A stretch of 64,000 bases of DNA from Dacryopinax spathularia (taxonomy: Eukaryota; Basidiomycota; Dacrymycetes; Dacrymycetales; Dacrymycetaceae). Positions 54,897 to 64,000 of this stretch are shown here, piece by piece. The translations under genes were made by a program, and so were the position numbers. The notes beneath the pieces are model-generated. The model was not told where the DNA came from and ran no database searches. It saw only the letters and a program-made list of their open reading frames with translations. Position 1 is the first letter of the stretch. The number at the start of each line of letters is the position of its first letter. Where the stretch lies: the NCBI GenBank assembly GCA_037974965.1, contig JBBPFI010000006.1:744001-808000 (forward strand). Reading direction: 5' to 3'.

Positions 54897-56985
54897 ATGT
54901 CGCTACTCGTCTCCAATACCCACGGCTTAACGTTCCTTGATACCACTGACTTGACTAAGACCATTGTCGAACTCCCAGGCGTCTGCTGCGATACTGTCGT
55001 TTCTACTCCTGATAAAGGGAACCTGATTGGATTGTGCGATGGTGGACTGAAGCAATTGGTGGGACAGAGCATTGTAGACCTGGGAAAGGCTTCTCCTGTG
55101 CGCCGTATCGGATTATGGCTTGATATGATACTGAATGATACCTTAGTCTGGTCAAACTGCAGCCATCACTGCTGTTGTAGCCCGCCAGAAGGGCGAAGAG
55201 ATCCTTTTCGCGCAAGGGAACAAGGTGTATTCCTACGATATGCGCGCCAATCGAATGACGAGCATGGTCCTTGAAGTGCGTGATGCAGTGTGATTTCGGG
55301 TCTATTTGTACTGACAGCATGATAGGGACACAAACCGTCGGTACAGATAACCAAACTGGCAGTCAATATAGCGGATTCCCACGTAGCATCCCTGACACCG
55401 ACCACAATTCTCATTCACTCCCTTTCGTCACCGCACACGCGTGTCAGCATCAAAGCACCATCCGATGCACCTTTCACATGTCTTGCCTTCTCGCGATACC
55501 GCAAAACGACTCTGGTGACGGGCTATGCGAACGGCCTGGTTAGCGTTTGGGACATCTCCAAACCCACCGCACCACTGCGTCAGAAGCAGGCCGTAAAGGG
55601 CGAAGTTGTGGATATTGCCTACAGTCCATACAGCAAGCGCCTCTGTGCTGTGGCTGGTAAAGATGGCGATGCAGCCCTGGTCGACCTAGAAGAAGACGCT
55701 GACAAGCCGTAAGCGCCTTGTCACGTTCTATAACCTTCGCTAATCAGATTGCAGGTTCCACAAGACGATCCCGGGTTCCGAACCGTTGACATGTATCAGC
55801 TTCCTACCTGGTGGGGTATCGCTAGTTGCAGGAACCTCGAATGGTCATGTACTGCTGTACAACTTGCGAGCTCTCAGCAAACCGCCGGTGGACATTCCCG
55901 TCAGCACGGCAGGGGGTACCGTGCATGCTGTTCTTGTCACGGTAAGAGTCAATTGGAGACAGGAAGTACGCAGCTAACGCTTCCATCAGAAGAAACTTGA
56001 GCAAACGAGTGCAGCGTTGGAGGCACCACCGGAACATACTGAATCCAAGTCGGTCCCTCCAAAGACTACTCCACTGGCAGAACATTCACCGAACCTTCCG
56101 ATATCTGCCTCGCGGCATACTGTGCGGCAGTCAATATCCGCGACATCGCCACCGCATCAGAAAGCAAGCCGAGCTTCTGTTAACCCTGCAAGCAGCGTAC
56201 GGCAGCCAGAGAAGCGAGGGCGGAGTGCATCCAACCCGTCAATTTCGCCACGCCGGTCATCTCTTCGCACGTCTGCGGCACCTGCTGCTTCAGGAACAGC
56301 CAGTGTCAGGTCCACGTCCAGCAGAGCACTACCCAGCAGCCCACAGTTGCCGAGCATCAGCGGTAGTCCACCTATGCCGACGAAGCCAGTGGCAAAGTCG
56401 GTTCGGACCACTACAAGGGAAAGCATGGTGGCCGGAAGTTCGCGTCCCTCCGTGAGCAAAGTCCGACGAGAGTCGTCCCCGCCTGCATCATCGCGTAACA
56501 CGACAGGGAAATCGGCGCCCGTTCCCGCGACGACGGTAACTCCTCCCCGATCCCCTCCCAGAGCTGCGTCACCGGAAGGCAGAACCTCAGGTCATCATCA
56601 ACCAGCGCCCGCGACTTCCACAGCTCTAATACCTTCTCCCATGAAACGCAATTCGACCGGTCCTGGAACCGTTCAGCTAGAGCAGATGCTGGGTGGACCT
56701 CAACCTGCCGAAATGCTACGAGCGGCATTTGCGAGTGCCTTGAGTGACTGGAGAGCAGAGTCGTCACGAGCGACACGAAATTTGCATATGGAAGTGATAA
56801 GGAGTGCACGATTACAAAAGGTGCGCAGTAATGGGGTTCCTGATGATCATCAGTCTATTCCTGACCCCGAGGTCTAGAACGATTTCAGACGAATGATGGA
56901 AGAATATATGGATGAAGTGCACAGGTTGCGAGAGGAGAACGAGATGCTCAGGAAAGAGAATGAACGGCTGCGCCGGGGGTATTGA
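54897..56985 (+). CDS. NEDD1-like WD40 protein (gamma-tubulin recruitment factor)
   Basis: About 630 residues. The N-terminal half is a WD40 propeller, including ITAVVARQKGEEILFAQGNK, LVTGYANGLVSVWDISKPTA, VVDIAYSPYSKRLCAVAGKD and CISFLPGGVSLVAGTSNGHV. About 200 disordered Ser/Pro/Arg-rich residues follow. The C-terminus is helical, LRAAFASALSDWRAESSRAT then RNLHMEVIRSARLQK. An intron leads to NDFRRMMEEYMDEVHRLREE and a coiled coil ending RLRRGY. This matches the NEDD1 plan: a propeller that localises to spindle or poles and a C-terminal helix that binds the gamma-tubulin ring complex. Splice example: donor GTATCG after SPVR near 55104. Confidence 0.7.
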
Positions 56986-57510
56986 TACGTGTAACATACA
57001 ATGTATTCTATATATTCATCGATGCGCTTGATTTGTCATACTTTGTTGCCTCGAGGGGCTACGTTGGAGTAGTCGAGAAGCACCCCATCGCCAAGGAAAA
57101 TTGAATGGACCCGTCGCATGTGCGGCATTGTCGGCAGATGAGGGCGCGTCGAGGCCAAGAGGCGCGACCACGTTCGGCCGCGTTCTGCTGGGAGCGTACG
57201 AAGGTCCCTTTTCGATCGCGACGCGGAAGCAACCATCATAGCGCCTACTCATTGCGCCCTACCAAAGGCGCCAACGGTGGTCCCAAACGGAGAACGTCTC
57301 CTCCTCGTCGCGTATTCCTTTCTCGTCGCCGTTGTCCGTCCTCTCCTCCTCAACACTCTCCCCCTTTTACGACAACGAGCGCAAGCTTGGACCGCCGCAT
57401 CGCTCTGCTGGACATCGACGCCGACCTCCAGCAAAACCCAGTCCTTCGCTTGTCTTCCTCTCATCGCTTTATGACCTCTTAATACCCTCGTCACTCCTTG
57501 CATCCCCGTC
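56986..57510. promoter_or_regulatory. Upstream region of the chitin synthase gene
   Basis: 525 bases. The last 220 are rich in CTCCTC and TCGTC pyrimidine runs before the ATG at 57511. Several overlapping frames on both strands (57016-57512) are chance products of this bias. Confidence 0.4.
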
Positions 57511-60500
57511 ATGCCCGCAAACTTCTATCCCTTGCCAGACTCGTCAAACCCCTCATTACCCATACATACTCGCCAACCAACCCGACATGGCGGCGGCGGC
57601 GGTTCCGTCAAACGAGCAAAGACGCTTGTCAAGCCCGAACGCTCCGTTGCGCCAGCACCGCTTATCAACCCACCTACAATTGCTGGCTCGCAGGCTGTCA
57701 AGCTCGTCGATCCCCTCAACTCTTGGGATGCATGGCGGATATTCTCCCTTTGCGTCACTTTCTGGGCGCCGTCGGTCCTCCTGAGGTGGTTTCGAATACC
57801 CGATCCCCCATCCCAGCAGGCCTGGCGAGAAAAGTTCGCGCTATGCGTCCTGGCCCTTGTCATGGGCGGTTTTGTGGGGTTTGTGACCATGGGGCTGGAC
57901 AGAGTACTATGCCCTGTAACTGCCGCCATCGATCTTTCTCGTTACTCGAAGCTTGGGAGTATCCCAGGTACTGTGGGCATCGCTGGCTGGCAGTTCAATG
58001 TCTCCGCCGCCAAACCGCCGGCAACATTCGATTTCTTCTCCTATGCTTCTCAGCAGCCAGGGCAAGACATCACACCGTACTTCCAACGAGGATACGAGAA
58101 CTTCCCCGCCTGCCAGAGCATCAGCGCACGTTTCGCGAACATGAATGTTTGCAACGGCACGACCTGCCCCTTGGGTTACCCGAACGCGTCGACCTTTTCC
58201 GCATATAACCTGGTCAACACTTCCCTTATCGTTGGATACGATTGGGATCAAGTCGCCAACCTCACTGATTATATGGTCATCGACGGCGACGTGCTGAACA
58301 TGCAGCCGTACCTCCAATACAACCCCAATCCCATCGCCAACGACCCGGTCGACGAGGCGCTTCGGACGGTTCTGCGCACACGACCCGGCAGTTCTGGTAG
58401 AGACGCTACAATGCTCTTCTATTCTCGTGCAAACCTGAAGAGCGCAGTACCGTGTTTGCAGCAGCGGTACTATGCCGGCAGTATCGACAAAATCACCGCT
58501 GGCTGCTTCATCAGCATGCTCTTCCTGTACACGAGTTTGGTCATGATCATGGGCATCGTGCTCACTCGCTTCGCCATGGCCTGTATCTTCAACTGGTTTA
58601 TCAGCGCCGAGTTGGTGAAACCGCCAAAGAACCTCAGCAGAACGGTCATCAGCCCCGCCGTTATGCCAGAAGGTGCCAATGTTACGGTCGACAACGAAGC
58701 TGGGACTGCTCCCTGGACAGCGCGGGCGCTGAAGAAGGGGAACAAGATCAGCAAGTCGTCGTCCAAGACGTCGCGACCGACATCGCCGTCATCAACGTTG
58801 CGCGGCCCTGCTGCGGCCGCCGCAGTTGCTGCCTCGCAACCTCTGATTTCAGCAGCGCAAATCGGCGCCGAGCTGTACACGGTCTGTCTCGTCACCTGCT
58901 ACTCCGAGAACGAGGCCTCTATCAAAGGCACGCTTGACTCGATCGCTGGCACACAGTATTCCGACAAGCGAAAGCTGCTGTTCGTGGTTTGCGATGGTAT
59001 GGTCACGGGTTCAGGCGAGAAGACGAGTACACCAGATATATGCGTGGGATTGTTGGAGGCAGATGAGCGCTTTGGTGATCCGATGCCGTTGCTGTACGGC
59101 GCGATCGGGACAGGCCCAAAGAAGGAAAATAGGGCGATGGTCTATGCGGGTCATTATGGTGCGTGCTAGAACCGAGATGATCCAAAAATTCTGGCTGATC
59201 CTCGTGTTCTAGTGTATAAGAACCATCGAACGCCCACCCTAATCGTCGTTAAGTGCGGGACAGAGCAAGAAATGAATGAACCGAAGCCGGGCAACCGTGG
59301 CAAGCGCGACAGCCAGCTGATCCTGATGAACTTCTTCTCTCGTGTCACGTACAACGACCGAATGACCCCGCTAGACTTCGACATGTTCCGAAAGATGCAA
59401 GTACTGATGGGTGTGACACCCGATTTCTTTGAATTAGTTCTCATGGTGGGTGTATGCCCGTGATACCGCCCTAACAAGCTAACACCCTTACAGGTTGATG
59501 CTGATACGCGTGTCGATCCTATTTCCCTGAAGCAGTTGGTCAACTGCATGCATCATGATCGCATGATCATGGGCGTGTGCGGAGAAACACGGATTGCGAA
59601 TAAGCGCCAATCTTGGGTCACCATGATCCAGGTCTACGAGTACTTCATCTCGCATCACTTGGCCAAAGCGTTCGAATCCGTCTTCGGTGGTGTGACTTGT
59701 TTGCCTGGATGTTTCTCCATGTATCGTCTCAAGGCTCGCAAGGCTATGGACGACGACTGGATTCCCCTGCTCTGCAAGCCCGAGATTGTACGGGATTACA
59801 GCCAGAGCGACGTTACTACGCTTCATCAGAAGAACTTGCTTCTCCTCGGAGAAGATCGATTCTTGACCACCATCCTTCTCCGCACCTTCCCGAACCGCAA
59901 GATGATCTTCTGCCCACAAGCAAAGTGCCATACAGTCGCGCCCGACAAGTTTTCGGTCTTGCTGTCGCAGCGGCGGCGCTGGATCAACTCAACGGTTCAC
60001 AACCTGATGGAGCTTGTGCGAGTCCGGAACCTCTGCGGCACCTTCTGCTTCTCCATGCAATTCGTCGTGTTCATGGATCTGCTCGGCACGGCCGTGCTTC
60101 CCGTATCGATCTGTCTCACGTACACCCTTATCGTCAACATGATCCTCGACCCACCTAATTCCTTCGAGAAGGCCATCCCTCTCATGCTTCTTGTTGCTGT
60201 CATTGGTCTTCCAGCCGTTCTCATTCTCATCACCACCCGCAAGTTCATCTATGTCGCCTGGATGCTCATCTACCTTATTGCCCTCCCTATCTGGAATTTT
60301 GTTCTTCCGGTGTACGCTTTTTGGCATTTCGACGATTTTTCCTGGGGAGAGACCAGGTATGTCCCTTCCACGATATGTAGTCGCACAGCGCTAACTTCAT
60401 TACAGGAAAGTAGAAGGAGAGCTGAAACGACAAACGCATGGCGGCGTCGTTGCGACCTACGAGGGTACTTCAGTGCCGCTACGTCGTTGGGAAGACTGGG

Positions 60501-61168
60501 AGAGATCTCGGCTTCGTAAGCTCAAGCGAGAGGAACGTCGCCGCAAGGAGCTCGAGCGCATGCAGTTCGGTATGCATCTGGATCCTTTCTCCAACGCACA
60601 TGCTGTCAATGGCAATGGTTACCCCAATGGTAATGGTCACCCCAACGGCAACGGCAACCCGTTCCAAGGTCGTGAAGCGGTTGACGATGGCTATGACAGC
60701 GCTATGTCCGACACTGTATCGGTGGTGTCCTCGAACGAGGATGATCAGTGGGGCACGCAGATTGGTGGATACAACGAGAATGCTGCCCAGTATCCTCCTC
60801 CGCCCATCACCTTCGGTGTCGCTGAGCTCGATGATCATATCATCCGCGAAGCGAAGACCGTTGGCAAGGAAGAGTTGGAGGCCATGCTGGAAGAAGGCTT
60901 CGATGATCGACCTATAAATGGCGGCTTCGGCCCAACGTACCGAGTGCCTCCTGTGCCGGCGATGGACTCGAAGTACTTTGTTCAGGCACCGCCTGCCGCA
61001 CAACGATATCGCCTAGAAGATAATCCTGCTTACAGGCCAACGAAGCCTGTAGGCGATTCCTCCGCTGTGCGGAGTCAAGGTCACGCCCGGCAACGCTCAG
61101 GAGCAGCAGGCAAGCCCAACCATTATGGCCCTCTAGGACCGCTAGACCCTGGAGGTGGGAGGATTTGA
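57511..61168 (+). CDS. Chitin synthase, class IV-type (division 2, no myosin motor)
   Basis: Membrane GT2 enzyme that polymerises GlcNAc from UDP-GlcNAc into cell-wall chitin; about 1,140 residues, four exons. Two N-terminal helices ([40 protein letters not shown]) precede a lumenal region with a cytochrome b5-like stretch ([20 protein letters not shown]). The catalytic part has [61 protein letters not shown] and [13 protein letters not shown] (QxxRW). Several C-terminal helices and [20 protein letters not shown] follow. The 250-residue tail carries an Asn-Gly-Pro repeat near 60610-60660. No myosin domain precedes the start, which separates it from classes V-VII. Confidence 0.93.
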
Positions 61169-61409
61169 GCAGTTCGCCGACTGCATCATGTATTCTTACG
61201 GATGGTTCTTCCCTCGTTGACATTGAGCCTTTCTTGTCTCTGCAGCTATAGCACGTTTCCTTGCATATTTTATCACCTCGCATTTTCGCTCCGCAATCGT
61301 CATACCCACTGCAATCCAGTTCATTACCCTTTCTCTCCCTCATCATACTCGTAGTCTACCGTCTAGATAGATGCGGCGCAATGGTAGTCCTTCGTTTTAC
61401 CAGCGTGTC

Positions 61410-62384
61410 TCACGCGAGCAGCCTACCGCCCTCTATGCTCAGGACTTGGCCAGTTACAAACGAGCACTCCATAAGGAAGAGGTAAGCTTCAGCGAGCTCG
61501 TCCGGATGCCCCGCCCGCCCGACAAGCGAGTGTTGGGCGCTGTGCTTTCGAAGACCTTCCCTCGCCTCTGGTGGAATACCATCCCAGAGCTGATGGACAT
61601 CAGTCAGGCTCGGCTGAATGTTCGTAGCGTCTCACCTCTGTTTCCACGGCACCAGGCGAGATGGTATTAACCCTTTCATCTGTATCAGCTCGGTCCTTTC
61701 TCCCCGGAACAGAAACCTACCGAATCGGAGCCAAGTCGACAGCAAGACCACGAGTAACAGCCTCAATCGCACCACCAGCCCCTACAACCCGTCACCCACA
61801 GCCGCTCAATCAAGATAAATCCGACATACCAGCAATAACTGCCCATCCCTTCGAAGGCCTGCTAGTATTAGCGCCTCCGGTCATCGTAATCGATGCTCCT
61901 GGGTTGATGAGGCCCTTCTTATATGCGTACTTGGCGGACAAGACCGGTCCCCAGAACCTGACGTCGAATGAGCTCTTCTGGGTCTCGAGGTCGTCCTCCA
62001 GAAAATTGCCATGGAGAGCATCTCCGGCGGTCCAGGCCTGCGAATCGTCCTTTCAGCCTTCGACTGGTTGTGTAGAAGTGTTCCACGTACCAGATGGTCG
62101 AACTTACCAACCTTGTCCCAGAACGCTTCGATCGACTTGACATCCTTAGCATCGATCGTCAACCCAGAAACAGAGCCCTGGAAGGCCGGGTTGCTTTTCA
62201 ACAACTTGGCAACAGCAGCGTCGACCTTTGCCTGGCTGCTGGAGGAGATGATGACCTTTGCGCCATGTTCGAGTGACCCTTTGGCTACGGAGTAGCCGAT
62301 ACCGGACGAGCCGCCCACCACGACGACTAGCTTGCCAACGAGGTGTCTGAGGGAGGGGGCACTTTGGGCAGTTGCAATAGACAT
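61410..62384 (-). CDS. Atypical short-chain dehydrogenase, copy 1
   Basis: SDR of about 260 residues in five exons. The cofactor motif is VVVGGSSGIGYSVAKG (GxxxGxG). LVGKLVVVVGG precedes it and IISSSSQAKVDAAVAKLLKS follows. Exon 2 holds DVRFWGPVLSAKYAYKKGLI. Where the catalytic YxxxK should be, the spliced product reads GWAVIAGAGGAIEAVTRGLA with no tyrosine or lysine, then VDLAPIRVNTISPGAVETE. The last exon (LWDGIPPEAREGLRKHSAQH ... EGGRLLA) was found by frame and splice analysis and ends at 61410. It is a tandem copy of the gene at the right edge. Confidence 0.85.
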
Positions 62385-63070
62385 GACTGTAGCCTTGTAG
62401 TTGTTCTGCTGTGATCCTTAGAGCCTCAGGGGAGATATAGACCGTAGACATCGCTTGAGCAGAGGTACTTATATGGATTATTAGTAATCCAATTGGTCGA
62501 CCGCGCAACCGGCGTCCGGGCAGCTCGAACGCCCAAGCCCATCGGTCCATCGATGTCCACGACCATCCACGGCTGTCCACGCCTTTCGGCCCAGTACGTA
62601 TTGCCGTTATACCGTAAAAAATCGGAGAGGCACGACCTTGGCAGTGCGGGGAGCGGTGAGGAACACGACGCGCCCTCCGAGCAGCGGACTTGCGCACCAT
62701 AACGCGGGATCATGCGAAGAGCGCGTCGGACAGATTACGGACAAGACTATTCCGCCGCCTCATCCGCCACGGTTTCTCCGAAAAACAAAAGGAATGACTC
62801 ATGGGTTATGCAACTGGACTGATTACTTCAACCTGGAAACGTAATAAACCCAGTACATACTTTAGGTAACTAACTTAGCTTGACTTCGCAGATTCAGTCA
62901 CTGAGCCATCTTGCTCTTCGTCTCCTTGATGCAGGTTTCCAAATCTATTTCTCATTGTCATCTCTACACCCAATATCATTCAGTTCATTACTCTCGCTCT
63001 TCGTCATCTCATCTTGTACTCTCATCGACTGTCTGATTCGCATTGAGATCCCATGCTCTTCCACCACGCC
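62385..63070. other. Spacer between the two tandem dehydrogenases
   Basis: 686 bases, containing the promoter of copy 1 and the 3' region of copy 2. Short frames on both strands (for example 62880-63146 on plus, a Ser/Leu/Phe-rich translation of a pyrimidine-rich tract) are not credible genes. Confidence 0.5.
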
Positions 63071-64000
63071 TCACGCCAGCAGTGCACCACCCTCAACATC
63101 GATAGTCTGCCCAGTCATATTCGTGCACTTCATCAGGAACAGATAGGTCTCTGCGACCTCGTCGGGCTGAGCGGTATGCTTCACAAGGGAGTGCTCGGCA
63201 AAGTTCTTCAGGAGGCCGGCTCGCACGTCAGCGGGCATGCCGTCCCAGAGCTGGATTATGGTCAACTGGGATCCTGCTGCAATGCATCTGGAGGCTTACC
63301 TCTGTCTCTACACCACCCGGCGCGACTGTGTTGACACTATTGCACAGTGCGTTAGTTCGATCCCATTTGACTTAGGAAAGGAGCAGACACACCGAATGGG
63401 AGCCAAGTCGACCGCAAGACCACGGGTGATGCTCTCTACAGCTCCAGCAACAGCTGTCCATTGGTCAGCTACTGACCGCCTTGTATCGACAATCCCTGCG
63501 TACCAGCAGTCATAGCCCATCCCTTAGCGGGCTTGCGAACGACAGTCCCGACTGACATCGTGACTGACGCTCCTGGGTTGAAGAGTCCCTTCTTATACGC
63601 GTACTTGGCCGACAGGACGGGTCCCCAAAATCGGACGTCGAAGATGCCCTTCTGGGTCTCGAGGTCTTCCTCCATGAAGTTCATGAGGAGGGGATCACCC
63701 GCGGTCCAGACCTATTCATACATTCTAGGTAAGCTTGGTACCACGTAGTTCAGATGTTTGACGCACCAGATGGTCAAACTTCCCAACCCGATCCCAAAAC
63801 GCCTCAATAGACTTGACATCCTTCGCATTGAGCGTCAAGCCGGAGACGGAGCCCTCGAACAACGGGTTGCTCTTCAAGAGCTTGGCAACAGCAGCATCGA
63901 CCTTGGCCTGGCTGCTGGAGGAGATGATGACTTTCGCGCCGTGCTCGAGGGAGCCTTTGGCGACTGAGTAGCCGATGCCGGACGAACCGCCAACCACGAC
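63071..64000 (-). CDS. Atypical short-chain dehydrogenase, copy 2 (5' end off window)
   Basis: Second tandem SDR, cut by the right edge just before the cofactor loop (visible as VVGGSSGIGYSVAKGSLEHG). It shares long near-identical stretches with copy 1 (HGAKVIISSSSQAKVDAAVA, SVSGLTLNAKDVKSIEAFWD). Downstream exons give NFMEEDLETQKGIFDVRFWG, PVLSAKYAYKKGLFNPGASV and GWAMTAAVAGAVESITRGLA, again without the catalytic YxxxK. VDLAPIR and the final exon LWDGMPADVRAGLLKNFAEH ... TGQTIDVEGGALLA follow. The C-terminal block MTGQTIDVEGG is the usual end of classical SDRs. The substrate is unknown. Confidence 0.85.

Noticed and set aside
61371-61670. Plus-strand 99-residue open frame (MRRNGSPSFYQRVSREQPTA) downstream of the chitin synthase
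   Set aside because: The opposite strand here encodes the last exon of the short-chain dehydrogenase (LWDGIPPEAREG ... EGGRLLA), which aligns with the tandem copy. The plus frame is its shadow.

Overview
The window is nuclear DNA from a filamentous fungus, most likely a basidiomycete of the Agaricomycetes. The genes are close together and cut by many introns of about 45-70 bases with GTRNGN donors, CTRAC-type branch sites and YAG acceptors. Spacers are only a few hundred bases. The gene content is fungal: a DASH-complex subunit, a class IV-type chitin synthase, a Cps1-like polysaccharide synthase, and fungal forms of RPS23 and TM9. I recognised no transposon, retroelement, CRISPR array, tRNA or rRNA gene.

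Layout. 1-6.2 kb: a queuine tRNA-ribosyltransferase cut by the left edge, the divergent mitochondrial tyrosyl-tRNA synthetase, and a TM9 endomembrane protein. 6.4-9.5 kb: a small RPEL-repeat protein and an F-box protein. 10.7-17.3 kb: a Psr1-like phosphatase, the GPI-transamidase subunit PIG-U, and a DOMON/cytochrome b561 protein. 17.6-33.5 kb: DUO1 and a securin candidate on a shared promoter, a short-chain dehydrogenase, POP5 and BRX1 back to back, a VanZ-like protein, the cohesin kleisin RAD21, a mitochondrial PPR protein, and an HMMR-like coiled-coil protein. 33.9-38.1 kb: two tandem aspartic proteases, the first with an apparent frameshift. 38.2-42.1 kb: a leucine-rich repeat protein and RAD23. 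44.2-48.1 kb: a sulfolactate-synthase-like protein, a YeeE/YedE thiosulfate-type transporter and a GST-like protein. 48.7-61.2 kb: a GT2 synthase, a second F-box-like protein, ribosomal protein S23, a NEDD1-like WD40 protein and the chitin synthase. 61.4-64 kb: two tandem atypical dehydrogenases, the second cut by the right edge.

How the genes connect. The clearest theme is mitosis. DUO1 (kinetochore-microtubule coupling), the securin candidate (separase inhibitor), RAD21 (separase substrate, with two visible candidate cleavage sites), the HMMR-like protein and the NEDD1-like protein lie within 40 kb. The DUO1/securin promoter carries two closely spaced MluI cell-cycle boxes. Smaller themes are a divergent tRNA-Tyr-linked pair at the left end, a divergent pair for rRNA processing (POP5/BRX1), and a possible sulfur-handling trio at 44-48 kb. 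Most of the rest is ordinary housekeeping. Exon boundaries were derived by eye from splice signals and reading frame, so individual junctions may be off.
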